Assembly (NCBI RefSeq): GCF_039536205.1
Contig: NZ_BAAAYL010000001.1
Location: 1,674,001-1,738,000, forward strand
From: Streptomyces sannanensis
Lineage (GTDB): Bacteria; Actinomycetota; Actinomycetes; Streptomycetales; Streptomycetaceae
Length of the DNA: 64,000 bases
Direction: 5' to 3'
Made by a program: the position numbers and the translations under genes. Shown here in pieces: positions 9,346 to 20,410 of this stretch. Under the pieces are notes generated by a model that was not told the origin of the DNA, did not search any database, and worked only from the letters and a program-made list of their open reading frames with translations. Within the stretch, counting starts at the first letter, position 1; the number at the start of each line of letters is the position of its first letter.

Positions 9346-9374
9346 CCTCCCCGGACCTCGTCCGGGGGACCCCA
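9346..9374. repeat. Palindromic element upstream of the oxidoreductase gene
   Basis: CCTCCCCGGACCTCGTCCGG followed by GGGACCCCAG. It is closely related to the copy inside gltB (59331-59362). It lies 17 bp before the ATG at 9392 and ends just before the GGGAGAG ribosome-binding site, so a hairpin here could influence translation of the downstream gene. Confidence 0.65.
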
Positions 9375-9391
9375 GCTCGAGGGAGAGCACC

Positions 9392-11671
<2,280 letters not shown>

Positions 11672-11718
11672 GCGTTCGCTTATCCAAGACGACCGTAAGA
11701 CGATCGGAGCCGGGCCCC

Positions 11719-12192
11719 ATGGGCGAGCAGAACACCGTGAAGTTCCCACAAGAGGTCATCGACGAGTACGCCGCGCTCGGCGTCGACCTGCCCGCGCTGT
11801 TCTCCGCGGGGCACCTCGGCACCCGCATGGGCGTGCAGATCCTCGAGGCCTCCGCGGAGCGGGTCGTCGGCACCATGCCGGTCGAGGGCAACACCCAGCC
11901 CTACGGACTGCTGCACGGCGGCGCCTCCGCCGTCCTCGCCGAGACCCTCGGCTCCGTCGGCTCGATGCTCCACGGCGGCTCCAAGAAGATCGCCGTCGGC
12001 GTCGACCTGAACTGCACCCACCACCGCGGGGTGCGCTCCGGCCTGGTCACCGGCGTCGCCACCCCCGTACACCGCGGCCGCTCCACCGCCACGTACGAAA
12101 TCGTCATCACCGACGAGCACGACAAGCGGGTCTGCACCGCCCGCCTCACCTGCCTGCTGCGCGAGGCCAACCCCGGCGACGGCCTCGTCTGA
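11719..12192 (+). CDS. PaaI-type hotdog-fold thioesterase
   Basis: 157 residues from ATG, with GGAG at 11706-11709. The hotdog-fold signature is clear: QPYGLLHGGASAVLAETLGS (the HGG loop and acidic residue of the PaaI/YdiI group), then VGVDLNCTHHRGVRSG and a C-terminal CTARLTCLLRE strand. Such enzymes hydrolyse acyl-CoA, often aromatic or menaquinone-pathway thioesters, in the cytosol. It lies 47 bp after the oxidoreductase gene and could be co-transcribed with it. Confidence 0.92.
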   Translation: MGEQNTVKFPQEVIDEYAALGVDLPALFSAGHLGTRMGVQILEASAERVVGTMPVEGNTQPYGLLHGGASAVLAETLGSVGSMLHGGSKKIAVGVDLNCTHHRGVRSGLVTGVATPVHRGRSTATYEIVITDEHDKRVCTARLTCLLREANPGDGLV

Positions 12193-12385
12193 CACCCCGC
12201 GGCGGCCGGGGCCGCACACACCCCGACCGCCGCAAGAACCACTCAACTCCCCACCCTGCACAGGAAATTGACCAAGTAACAGTCAAAGAACACCGCCACT
12301 CTTGCCGCAGCGGTCACCGGCGCGTTTCACTGACGGCGCTCACCCCCACAGGAGACCCGTCCCGCCGACCCAAAAGGGGATCTTC

Positions 12386-13261
12386 TTGACCGCCGCCGCA
12401 CGGCTCACCGCCGTCACCGCCGCCGCCTGCGCCGTCGTCCTCGGCGCCGCACTGCCCTCGTCCGCCATCAACTCCTACAACGCGACGCCCGCCCCCGAGC
12501 GCACCGAGGTCGGCGCCCTCGTCGCCACCTGGGACAACGACGACAACCCCGCCACCCCCGACCGGGTCGACTGGGTCTGCTCCGGCACCATGATCGACGC
12601 GGACACCTTCCTGACCGCCGCCCACTGCACCACCGACTGGCCGGCGAACGTCAAGTTCTATGTCTCCCTCGACCAGGACGTCCAGGCCGGCCTCGACAAG
12701 GCCGCCGCCCAGCACCCCGGAGACCCCGCGGCCGTCGCCGAAGCCGTCGCCGTCCAGGGCACCGCCCACAGCCACCCCGCCTACCCCGGCCCCGCCTCCG
12801 ACACCCACGACATCTCCGTCATCGAACTGCCCGCCGCCAAGGTCAAGGCCCGCTGGAACTTCACCCCGGCCACCCTCCCCAAGGCCGGCGCACTCTCCGC
12901 ACTCGGCCCCCAGGGCCTGAAAGACACCTCGTTCGTCGTCGCCGGATACGGCACCCAGGAAGCCCAGCGCGGCCCCGGCGGCCACACCCACCCCGGCGGC
13001 GGCGTCCGCATGAAGGCCCCCACCGGCTTCAACGCCCTCAACAACGCCTGGATACGCCTCTCCATGAACGCCTCCCAGGGCAACGGCGGCGCCTGCTACG
13101 GCGACTCCGGCGGCCCCAACTTCGCCACCCTGAACGGCAAGCGCACCCTCGTCGCCACCACCATCACCGGCGACACCCCCTGCTACGCCACCAACGTCAC
13201 CTACCGCCTCGACACACCCGGCGCCCGGGCCTTCCTCGCCCCCTTCGTCACCCTCCCCTGA
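12386..13261 (+). CDS. Secreted trypsin-like serine protease
   Basis: 291 residues from a TTG at 12386; AAAAGGGGA (12372-12380) supports this start over open frame upstream. A signal peptide covers about residues 1-28 (TAVTAAACAVVLGAALPSSA). The chymotrypsin-fold triad is visible: His80 in TAAHC, Asp142 in THDISVIEL, Ser241 in GDSGGP. There is no obvious propeptide or C-terminal binding domain. Extracellular protein digestion is the likely role. Confidence 0.9.
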   Translation: MTAAARLTAVTAAACAVVLGAALPSSAINSYNATPAPERTEVGALVATWDNDDNPATPDRVDWVCSGTMIDADTFLTAAHCTTDWPANVKFYVSLDQDVQAGLDKAAAQHPGDPAAVAEAVAVQGTAHSHPAYPGPASDTHDISVIELPAAKVKARWNFTPATLPKAGALSALGPQGLKDTSFVVAGYGTQEAQRGPGGHTHPGGGVRMKAPTGFNALNNAWIRLSMNASQGNGGACYGDSGGPNFATLNGKRTLVATTITGDTPCYATNVTYRLDTPGARAFLAPFVTLP

Positions 13262-13270
13262 CACAACACA

Positions 13271-13303
13271 GCGGCGCCGGACGGAAAACCCGCCCGGCGC
13301 CGC
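13271..13303. terminator. Hairpin between protease and livF (convergent)
   Basis: GCGGCGCCGG at 13271-13280 is perfectly complementary to CCGGCGCCGC at 13294-13303, with a 13-base loop containing AAAA. It sits between the stops at 13261 and 13325 and probably ends transcription from both sides. Confidence 0.7.
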
Positions 13304-13324
13304 CGCGCATGCTCACACCGGCCG

Positions 13325-14092
13325 TCAGGCCGCACCCTCACCGAGGTACGCCGCCCGGATCCGGTCGTCGCTCAGCAGCTCGGCCGCATCACCCGACATC
13401 GCCACCGAACCCGTCTCCAGCACATAGCCGCGGTTCGCCAGACCCAGCGCCTGCGTCGCGTTCTGCTCCACCAGCAGCACCGTCGTGCCCTGCTGATTGA
13501 TCTCCTGAATGATCTCGAAGATCTGCTGCACGATCAGCGGCGCCAGACCCATCGACGGCTCGTCCAGCAGCAGCAGCTCCGGCTTGCCCATCAGCGCACG
13601 GCCGATCGCCAGCATCTGCTGCTCACCACCCGACAGGGTGCCCGCCAGCTGGTTGCGCCGCTCCGCGAGCCGCGGGAACAACGTGAAACACCGGTCCATG
13701 TCGGCCGAGTCCACCGACGAGAAACGGTACGCACCCATCTCCAGGTTCTCGCGCACCGTCATCGTCGCGAACACCCGTCGGCCCTCAGGCACATGCCCGA
13801 TCCCGAACTGCACCAGCTCGTGCGACCTGATGCCGTCGATACGCTCCCCGCGCAGCCGCACCTCACCATGGCGAGGCTGCAGCATGCCCGAAATCGTGCG
13901 CAGCGTCGTCGTCTTGCCCGCGCCGTTACCACCGAGCAGGGCCACGATCTCGCCCTGGTTCACCGTCAGATCGATGCCCTTGATCGCCTCGATCGCACCG
14001 TAGAACACCCGCAGACCCACCAGCTCGAGCAGCGCACCGCCCGAACCGCCGACGTCGCCCGGCTCCTTCTGCAGCTCCGTCGTCGTGCTCAC
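13325..14092 (-). CDS. livF: Branched-chain amino-acid ABC transporter ATPase LivF
   Basis: 255 residues, GTG start. Walker A GGNGAGKTT, signature LSGGEQQ and Walker B LLLLDEP are present, and GIGHVPEGRRVF is characteristic of LivF. Last gene of the minus-strand transporter operon; its GTGA start overlaps the livG stop by 4 bp, so the two are translationally coupled. It pairs with LivG under the LivH/LivM membrane subunits to power import. Confidence 0.95.
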   Translation of the reverse strand: MSTTTELQKEPGDVGGSGGALLELVGLRVFYGAIEAIKGIDLTVNQGEIVALLGGNGAGKTTTLRTISGMLQPRHGEVRLRGERIDGIRSHELVQFGIGHVPEGRRVFATMTVRENLEMGAYRFSSVDSADMDRCFTLFPRLAERRNQLAGTLSGGEQQMLAIGRALMGKPELLLLDEPSMGLAPLIVQQIFEIIQEINQQGTTVLLVEQNATQALGLANRGYVLETGSVAMSGDAAELLSDDRIRAAYLGEGAA

Positions 14093-14997
14093 TCGCTGCT
14101 CTCCTCGTCCGACGCCGAACGCTGCTCGGCGATGATGTGCTGGACCGCCTCGGCATCCTCCGCCGACGAACCCAGATACGCCTCGATCACCGCCGGATGC
14201 TGCTGCACCTCACTCGGCGTCCCCTCGGCGATCTTCTTGCCGAAGTTGAGGACCATCACCCGGTCCGCCACCGACATCACCAGACGCATGTCGTGCTCGA
14301 TCAGCAGCACACTCACGCCCAACTCGTCGTTGATACGGCGGATCAGCTGCTCCAGCTCCAGCTTCTCCGTCGGGTTCGTACCCGCCGCCGGCTCGTCCAG
14401 CAGCAGCACCTGCGGATCCGTGGCCAGCGCCCGCGCGATCTCCAGGCTGCGCTGGTCGCCGTAACTCAGCGACCCGGCGATCTCGTTGAGCTTGTCCTCG
14501 AGACCGACGAACTTCAGCAGCCTATGCGCCCGCTCATCGCTCAGCTTCTCCGCCTTGCGGGCCTTCGGCAGCCCCAGCATGATCGAGACCGGGCCGGCCT
14601 TCAGCCGGGTCTCCGCCGCGATCTTCACGTTCTCCAGCGCCGTCAGCGCCGAGAACAGCCGGATGTTCTGGAACGTACGCGCCAGCCCCAGCCGGTTCAC
14701 CAGGTGCGGCTTGCTGCCCAGCAGGTTCTTCTCGCCGCCGTCCTTCGGACGGAAGACGATCTTCCCCTCCTGCGGGGTGTACACACCCGTGAGGGAGTTG
14801 AACAGCGACGTCTTGCCCGCACCGTTCGGACCGATCACCGCGAGGATCTCCCCCCGGCGCATCTTCAGGTCCACGTTGTCCAGGCTGGTCAGACCGCCGA
14901 ACCTCAGCGTCACACCCGAGGTCTCCAGCACCAGCTCCGCGTCACCCGACGCAGGCCCCACGGCCTCGGCCGGGTCGCTCGTCACATCGGTGGTCAT
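14089..14997 (-). CDS. livG: Branched-chain amino-acid ABC transporter ATPase LivG
   Basis: 302 residues, ATG. Walker A GPNGAGKTSLFN, signature LSYGDQRSLEIARAL, Walker B LLLDEPAAGTNP, and the H-loop LIEHDM. The insertion LARTFQNIRLFSALTALENV is typical of LivG. Its start overlaps the livM stop by one base (TGATG). About 35 C-terminal residues extend beyond the usual E. coli length and end in an acidic tail. Confidence 0.95.
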   Translation of the reverse strand: MTTDVTSDPAEAVGPASGDAELVLETSGVTLRFGGLTSLDNVDLKMRRGEILAVIGPNGAGKTSLFNSLTGVYTPQEGKIVFRPKDGGEKNLLGSKPHLVNRLGLARTFQNIRLFSALTALENVKIAAETRLKAGPVSIMLGLPKARKAEKLSDERAHRLLKFVGLEDKLNEIAGSLSYGDQRSLEIARALATDPQVLLLDEPAAGTNPTEKLELEQLIRRINDELGVSVLLIEHDMRLVMSVADRVMVLNFGKKIAEGTPSEVQQHPAVIEAYLGSSAEDAEAVQHIIAEQRSASDEESSE

Positions 14998-16367
14998 CAG
15001 ATCTTGCCTCCCGCCGGCTCGGTCATCGCGTCGGCGTCCCCGACACCCTCCTCGGCCATCTTCAGCTCACGCTGACGACGACGGGACGGCCAGATGCCCT
15101 GCGGCCGGTAAATCATCATGATCACAAGCAGCGCGCCCAGGTACATGTACCGGTCGGACGGATCCACGTAGTCCTTCAGCGCCTCCGGCAGCCACACCAG
15201 GATCGCCGCACCCGCCAGCACACCCGGAATCGAACCCATACCGCCGAAGATCACATAGGCCAGGATCAGGATCGACTGCAGCAGCGGGAACACCTCGGGA
15301 TTGATGTACCCGTACTTACTGGTGAAGATCACACCCGCGACACCCGAGGTCGACGCACCGATGGCGAACGCCATCAGCTTGAACCGCACGGTGTCCACAC
15401 CGTTCGCCGCGGCCGCGATCTCGTCCTCACGGATCGCCGTCCACGCACGGCCCACCCGCGAGTGCTCGAGACGCGAGAACAGCACGATCACCAGGACGAT
15501 GAAGAACACCAGCAGATACCAGTACGGCAGCGGCTTGATCGACCACTCGTACTCGATGCCCGCGAAGTCGATCGAGAAGTCCGGGATCAGCCGGGCGCCC
15601 TGAGGACCACCGGTGATCCCGTCCGCGTTCTTCGCGACCAGATAGATGATCTCGTGGAAGCCCAGGGTCACGATCGCCAGATAGTCACCCCGCAGCCGCA
15701 GCGTCGGAGCACCCAGCAGCAGACCCGCGATCAGACAGGTCACGACCGCGATCGGGATCACCCAGAAGTTGTTCAGTACCACCGGAGGCTCGACCGGCAG
15801 CCGACCTGTCCAGTACGCCGTCGAATACGCACCCACGGCGAAGAAGGCGAAGAAGCCCAGGTCCAGCAGACCCGCCCAGCCGATCACCACATTCAGACCG
15901 ATCGCCAGCAGCGCGAAGATCGCGATCTGGTCGACCAGAACCGTCTGCCACGTCCGCGCCAGGCCCGACGGAATGACCAGCGCCAGCACCAGGATCAGAC
16001 CCAACAGCCCCCACTTCAGCCGCTTGTCCGCCTGCACCCGCGCCCGCACGGCACCCACAGGGCCGCCTGCACCCGACTTCGCCTTCGCCACCACGCCCTT
16101 GATCGGCTCCGCGGCGAACTCACGCAGCACCCAGACGCCCACCGTGACGGCCAGACAGATCCACAGGTTGCCACCCGTGAACGTGCCCTTGATCGAGAAG
16201 AAGACGTCACGCGTATTGCCCTGCTCACCCGTCACCAGGGCCAGCAGCACACCCAGCGCGATCATCGCCCACAGCCGGGTGAAACGCTCCTCCTGGTACC
16301 AGGCCTTGCGGCGAAGCTTGGCCGCCACGGAAGGAGTCAGATTCCTCGAGGTGTCCACAGCGCTCAT
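14997..16367 (-). CDS. livM: Branched-chain amino-acid ABC transporter permease LivM
   Basis: 456 residues from the ATG at 16367 (MSAVDTSRNLTPS), chosen because it overlaps the livH stop as ATGA. After an extended N-terminal region of about 130 residues with two hydrophobic stretches comes the LivM permease core (QIAIFALLAIGLNVVIGWAGLLDLGF, GDYLAIVTLGFHEII, RVGRAWTAIREDEIAA). The EAA-like loop ARTAIREDE-type contacts the ATPases. Integral membrane protein. Confidence 0.94.
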   Translation of the reverse strand: MSAVDTSRNLTPSVAAKLRRKAWYQEERFTRLWAMIALGVLLALVTGEQGNTRDVFFSIKGTFTGGNLWICLAVTVGVWVLREFAAEPIKGVVAKAKSGAGGPVGAVRARVQADKRLKWGLLGLILVLALVIPSGLARTWQTVLVDQIAIFALLAIGLNVVIGWAGLLDLGFFAFFAVGAYSTAYWTGRLPVEPPVVLNNFWVIPIAVVTCLIAGLLLGAPTLRLRGDYLAIVTLGFHEIIYLVAKNADGITGGPQGARLIPDFSIDFAGIEYEWSIKPLPYWYLLVFFIVLVIVLFSRLEHSRVGRAWTAIREDEIAAAANGVDTVRFKLMAFAIGASTSGVAGVIFTSKYGYINPEVFPLLQSILILAYVIFGGMGSIPGVLAGAAILVWLPEALKDYVDPSDRYMYLGALLVIMMIYRPQGIWPSRRRQRELKMAEEGVGDADAMTEPAGGKI

Positions 16368-17287
16368 GCCGCCCTCCCCACTCGCTGACCGAGGATGCCC
16401 GTCGGACGGAACATCAGCACCAGGATCAGCACCACCATGGCCGACACGCTCCGCCACTCGTCACCGAGCAGCGGCACCGTCATCGTCTCCACGATGCCGA
16501 TCAGAATGCCGCCGGCCATCGCGCCACGGATGTTGCCGATACCGCCGACCACGGCCGCCGCGAACGCGGTGATACCGGGGATGAAGCCCATCGTGTACGA
16601 GACCTGGTTCAGGTTGGCGAAGAGGAAGCCCGCCACGCCGCCCAGCACACCACCGATGACGAAGGTGCGGGAGATCACCTTGTCGATGTCCACCCCCATC
16701 AGACCGGCCACCTCGGCGTCCTGCGCGACCGCCCGGATGCCCTTGCCGAGCTTGGTGCGGTTCACCACCAGGTCGAGAGCGATCATCATCACCACGGCCG
16801 TCGCGAACTGCAGCAGCTGAGTGATGTTCACGCCCGCGCCGAAGACCGAGAACACCTCGTGGTTGTCGTACATCTCCGGCAACGGCAGCGGGTCACGGCC
16901 GAACAGCTTGCCCGCCAGGTTGTAGAGGAAGAACGACGCACCGATCGCGGTGATCAAGAAGATCAGTCGTGGCGCACCGCGCCTGCGCAGTGGCCGGTAC
17001 GCGACCTTTTCCAGGCCGTACGCGGTCATACCGCCGAACAGGGCCGACCCCGCCATCGCCAGAGCGACAAAACCGATCGAGGCCAGAGCCGACGGATTGT
17101 CACCCGGATCGACGAGCTGAAGAACGATGAGGCTGCCGTAGGCGCCCAGCATGAACACCTCGCTGTGCGCGAAGTTGATCAGCTGAAGCACGCCGTACAC
17201 CAGCGTGTAGCCGATGGCGATGACGGCGTACAGCGAGCCGAGCATCACCCCTAGGACGAGATAGTCCCAGAATTCCTGAAGGGACAT
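16364..17287 (-). CDS. livH: Branched-chain amino-acid ABC transporter permease LivH
   Basis: 307 residues, ATG at 17287. About eight hydrophobic segments, and the LivH motifs YAVIAIGYTLVYGVLQLINFAHSEVFMLGAY and LGKGIRAVAQDAEVAGLMGVD. It forms the membrane channel with LivM. It is the first gene of the H-M-G-F block; the gene for the binding protein lies 178 bp upstream, with a hairpin between. Confidence 0.95.
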   Translation of the reverse strand: MSLQEFWDYLVLGVMLGSLYAVIAIGYTLVYGVLQLINFAHSEVFMLGAYGSLIVLQLVDPGDNPSALASIGFVALAMAGSALFGGMTAYGLEKVAYRPLRRRGAPRLIFLITAIGASFFLYNLAGKLFGRDPLPLPEMYDNHEVFSVFGAGVNITQLLQFATAVVMMIALDLVVNRTKLGKGIRAVAQDAEVAGLMGVDIDKVISRTFVIGGVLGGVAGFLFANLNQVSYTMGFIPGITAFAAAVVGGIGNIRGAMAGGILIGIVETMTVPLLGDEWRSVSAMVVLILVLMFRPTGILGQRVGRAA

Positions 17288-17398
17288 GGAGCTGACTTCC
17301 TTGTGGGAGCTGGGCGGACCGCTGCGTTCATGGCGACGAGGGGCGGACCGCGGGCGGAACTGCGGGTCAGATACGGCTTCGGAGCCTTCTGCGCAGAC

Positions 17399-17431
17399 GG
17401 GGGCCGAGAGAACTACCGTCCTCCGGCCCCC
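17399..17431 (-). terminator. Hairpin between binding-protein gene and livH
   Basis: GGGGGCCG at 17399-17406 pairs with CGGCCCCC at 17424-17431, with a bulge that can extend the stem. Read on the minus strand it follows the substrate-binding-protein gene and precedes livH. A partial terminator here would yield more binding protein than permease, a common arrangement in ABC operons. Confidence 0.55.
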
Positions 17432-17464
17432 TGTCGCACGGCATCAGCCGATCAAGCCTCGGCC

Positions 17465-18628
17465 TCAGCCGACCAGCTCGTTGATGTTGCCCTGGTACTC
17501 GATCTTGCCGGACTTGACCTGGTACAGGTACACGTCCGTGCCCTTGAACTCACCGTTCTCGTCGAAGGAGAACGTCTTCGTCAGACCCTTGTACGAGGCC
17601 TTCGCCAGCGCGTCGCGCAGCGCCTCACGCTGCACATCACCCTTCAGACCCTTGACCTGCTCAATGATCATGTTGGTGATGTCGTACGCCTCGGCGGAGT
17701 ACGTGCCCGGGGCCCGGTTGAACTTCTTCTGGTAGTCCTCGGCGAACTTCTTCGTGCCCGCCTCGACCGTGGCGTCGGTGCACGGGCAGGTCAGGAACCA
17801 GTTCTCCGAGGCGTCGCCGGCCAGCTCCACGAACTTCGCGTCGTTCGAGCCGTCACCCGAGATGCCCGCACCCTTGTAGCCCGCGTCCTTGAGCTTCTTC
17901 GCGAACGGTGCCAGGTCCTGGTAGTAGCCGGCGTAAATCAGCGCGTCGGCCTTGGAGTTGACGACGTCCTTCGCGGTCGCGCTGTAGTCCGGCGTCTTCT
18001 GCGGCACGGCCTTGCGGACGACCTCGATACCGGCGTCCTTCAGGCCCTTCTCGGCGACACTCGCCAGGCCCACGCCGTAGTCGGTCTTGTCGTCGATCAG
18101 GTAGACCTTCTTGGCCTGCAGCTTCTTGGCGTAGTACGTCGCCATGCCCGCGCCCTGCATGCTGTCGTTCGGGACACCGCGCAGGAAGCTCTTGAACCCG
18201 TTCTTCGGGTCCGTCAGGTTCGGGTTGGTCGCCGACGGCGACACTGTCACCAGGCCGGCCTCCGCGTACAGCGGCGAAGAGGTGTTGGTCGGGCCCGAGA
18301 AGGCGGGGCCGACGACCGCGACGACGCTCTCGTCGTCAATGACCTTCTGAGCAGCGGCAGTTGCCTTGTCCGGCAGACCCTGGTCGTCAGCCGCCACGTA
18401 CTCCAGCTTGAAGTCCAGGTCGCCCTTGGCGTTGGCCTGCTCGATGGCGAGCTCAATGCCGTTCTGCATGTTCTCGCCCAGGGCGACGTTGTCACCCGAG
18501 AGCGGACCCTGGAAAGCGATCTTGTACGCACCGTCGCCACCGGAACCGGAGTCACCGCTGCATCCGGTCAACGCCAGCGCACCCACTGCCAGCGGAATGG
18601 CCAGCTTGACGATGTTTTTGTTCAGCAC
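17465..18628 (-). CDS. livJ: Branched-chain amino-acid ABC transporter substrate-binding lipoprotein
   Basis: 387 residues from the GTG at 18628 (VLNKNIVKLAIPLAVG). The signal ends in the lipobox LTGC, so Cys near residue 21 should be lipidated and the protein tethered outside the membrane. The body is a type I periplasmic-binding fold (YKIAFQGPLSGDN, QNGIELAIEQANAKGD, VVGPAFSGPTNTSSPLY, VSPSATNPNLTD). Ligand is leucine, isoleucine or valine by context. It leads the livH-M-G-F genes. Confidence 0.94.
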   Translation of the reverse strand: MLNKNIVKLAIPLAVGALALTGCSGDSGSGGDGAYKIAFQGPLSGDNVALGENMQNGIELAIEQANAKGDLDFKLEYVAADDQGLPDKATAAAQKVIDDESVVAVVGPAFSGPTNTSSPLYAEAGLVTVSPSATNPNLTDPKNGFKSFLRGVPNDSMQGAGMATYYAKKLQAKKVYLIDDKTDYGVGLASVAEKGLKDAGIEVVRKAVPQKTPDYSATAKDVVNSKADALIYAGYYQDLAPFAKKLKDAGYKGAGISGDGSNDAKFVELAGDASENWFLTCPCTDATVEAGTKKFAEDYQKKFNRAPGTYSAEAYDITNMIIEQVKGLKGDVQREALRDALAKASYKGLTKTFSFDENGEFKGTDVYLYQVKSGKIEYQGNINELVG

Positions 18629-18893
18629 TACGGACCCCCTGGAGCCGCCCGAACGATCTTGAGAATGAGGGAAGTTGGGAGACCCCTCAAAGGACACACC
18701 GCCCATCCACGCGGTGTGCCGGGAATCTAGTCGGGCGATCGGCTCGCCGGTAGGCAATGGCACGATGTGTGATCGCCCTGTGACCTGAGTCATGCGCCGA
18801 AAAGAGAACACTCCTTACCGGCGAGCGGACATGTCCACCGTGAAACCCCAAGACCCGGACAACTTGTCCGGGCCCCGTCAGGAGGTCGTTCCC

Positions 18894-19430
18894 ATGAGAA
18901 CAGTCCTGCTCAGTGGCATTACCGGCCTTGCGATCGGAGTCGCGGCCACCACCACAGCAGCAGTTCTCCTCTGGCCGGAAACCTCCCCTCCCTCCCAACT
19001 CCGGCCACTCGAACTCAATCCAGACACTTCCGCCACACAAAGCGGAAACCTCATCTTCGACACCATCGGCCTCCGCTGCGGCATCACCACCATCATCGGA
19101 ACCCACGGCGAACACCGAGCCAAAGGCCGCCTCTGCCGCGTCCGCATCACCATCACCTCAAAGGACTCCGTTTTCGGGCAAGTTGACAACAATCTCCAGC
19201 AACTCACCCTCGACAACGGGAAAGCACTCTCCATCGACCGCATCGCCACTCAGGTCAAACGCCAGCCGATCACCACCGAGGTCGCCGCACACGGCCAGAT
19301 CACCTACGACCTCTGGTTCGACACCCCTCGTGGCAGCCGGCCCACCGGCCTACGCGTCCGCGCCAACGACAAAGAGCCCCCGGTCACCATCCCGCTCCCC
19401 GAGCGGGACTGGACCGAGGGCTCCGCGTAG
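18894..19430 (+). CDS. Exported or membrane-anchored protein of the DUF4352-like type
   Basis: 178 residues from the ATG at 18894, set by AGGAGG at 18880-18885; open frame upstream is not needed. One N-terminal hydrophobic segment (TVLLSGITGLAIGVAATTTAAVLLW) suggests a signal anchor. The rest resembles the Ig-like DUF4352 fold (CRVRITITSKD, NLQQLTLDNGKAL, YDLWFDTPRG), seen on many actinobacterial cell-surface proteins of unknown role. More A/T-rich codons than its neighbours. It is divergent from livJ and convergent with the ANTAR regulator. Confidence 0.75.
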   Translation: MRTVLLSGITGLAIGVAATTTAAVLLWPETSPPSQLRPLELNPDTSATQSGNLIFDTIGLRCGITTIIGTHGEHRAKGRLCRVRITITSKDSVFGQVDNNLQQLTLDNGKALSIDRIATQVKRQPITTEVAAHGQITYDLWFDTPRGSRPTGLRVRANDKEPPVTIPLPERDWTEGSA

Positions 19431-19491
19431 CGCGCGTTCCGCGCGCGAAAGACCACACCGGCGCGCCATGCGCCCCGTGCGGCGCACGCCG

Positions 19492-20148
19492 CTACTGCTG
19501 ACCCTTCGCGGCCTTCTTCTCCTCCGAGTCCTCGATGACCGCCTCTGCCACCTGCTGCATCGACAGACGGCGGTCCATCGACGTCTTCTGGATCCACCGG
19601 AAGGCGGCCGGCTCCGTCAGCCCGTACTCCGTCTGCAGAATGCTCTTCGCCCGGTCCACCAGCTTCCGCGTCTCCAGCCGCTGGGCGAGGTCCGCGACCT
19701 CCTTCTCCAGCGCCTTCAGCTCCGCGAAGCGCGAAACGGCCATCTCGATGGCCGGAACGACATCGCTCTTGCTGAACGGCTTCACCAGATACGCCATCGC
19801 CCCGGCGTCCCGGGCCCGCTCCACCAGCTCCCGCTGCGAGAAAGCGGTCAGCATCAGCACCGGCGCGATCGACTCCTGCGCGATCCGCTCCGCGGCGGAG
19901 ATACCGTCGAGCTTCGGCATCTTCACGTCCAGGATCACCAGGTCCGGCCGCTGCTCCCGGGCGAGCTCCACAGCCCGCTCGCCGTCCCCGGCCTCGCCGA
20001 CGACCGTGTAGCCCTCTTCCTCGAGCATCTCTTTCAGGTCGAGACGGATGAGGGCCTCGTCCTCGGCGATGACGACGCGGGTCGTCAGCGGCGGAACGTG
20101 CGACTTGTCGTCATCGGCGACGGGCTGGGGCGACTCGGGGGTGGTCAC
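19492..20148 (-). CDS. pdtaR: ANTAR-domain response regulator, PdtaR-like
   Basis: 218 residues, GTG start with GAGGAG upstream. A receiver domain (VVIAEDEALIR, phospho-acceptor Asp74 in LVILDVKMP, Thr/Lys switch residues in LMLTAF and YLVKPF) is followed by a coiled linker and an ANTAR domain (KSILQTEYGLTEPAAFRWIQKTSM). ANTAR proteins bind paired RNA hairpins and block terminators. In actinobacteria this type is paired with the sensor kinase PdtaS, which is not in this window. The gene's place near pyk and the liv genes is typical of Streptomyces. Confidence 0.94.
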   Translation of the reverse strand: MTTPESPQPVADDDKSHVPPLTTRVVIAEDEALIRLDLKEMLEEEGYTVVGEAGDGERAVELAREQRPDLVILDVKMPKLDGISAAERIAQESIAPVLMLTAFSQRELVERARDAGAMAYLVKPFSKSDVVPAIEMAVSRFAELKALEKEVADLAQRLETRKLVDRAKSILQTEYGLTEPAAFRWIQKTSMDRRLSMQQVAEAVIEDSEEKKAAKGQQ

Positions 20149-20241
20149 TGAAGCTCCTCGTTCCTGGGCAAGTACTGCTACATGAGCCTACCCAGCAGCG
20201 GCAAGCTCCGGTCACCCGGTACACTTCCGACGAGCAATCCG

Positions 20242-20328
20242 GCCGGGTTGGCGCAACTGGCTGACGCGGAGGTCTCAAACACCTCTGTCCGCAAGGACGT
20301 GTGGGTTCGAATCCCATACCCGGCACCA
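20242..20328 (+). tRNA. tRNA-Leu, anticodon CAA
   Basis: 87 nt including the encoded CCA. Acceptor stem GCCGGGT (20242-20248) pairs with ACCCGGC (20318-20324). The anticodon stem GAGGT/ACCTC encloses loop CTCAAAC with anticodon CAA, reading UUG. A long variable arm (TGTCCGCAAGGACG) confirms a class II tRNA, and the T loop is GTTCGAA. UUG is rare in this genome type. Confidence 0.96.
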
Positions 20329-20335
20329 TCACGCT

Positions 20336-20372
20336 AAGCGGATGTTCACGTTCTCGTGAACATCCGCTTTTT
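20336..20372 (+). terminator. Intrinsic terminator of tRNA-Leu
   Basis: A perfect 15-bp stem, AAGCGGATGTTCACG (20336-20350) with its complement at 20355-20369, a TTCT loop and a run of five T at the 3' side. It begins 8 nt after the tRNA CCA end and 39 nt before the endonuclease gene, so it should insulate the latter from tRNA transcription. Confidence 0.93.
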
Positions 20373-20410
20373 GCTGCACATAGCGACCGGCAACCACTCA
20401 CAGTAGTCGA

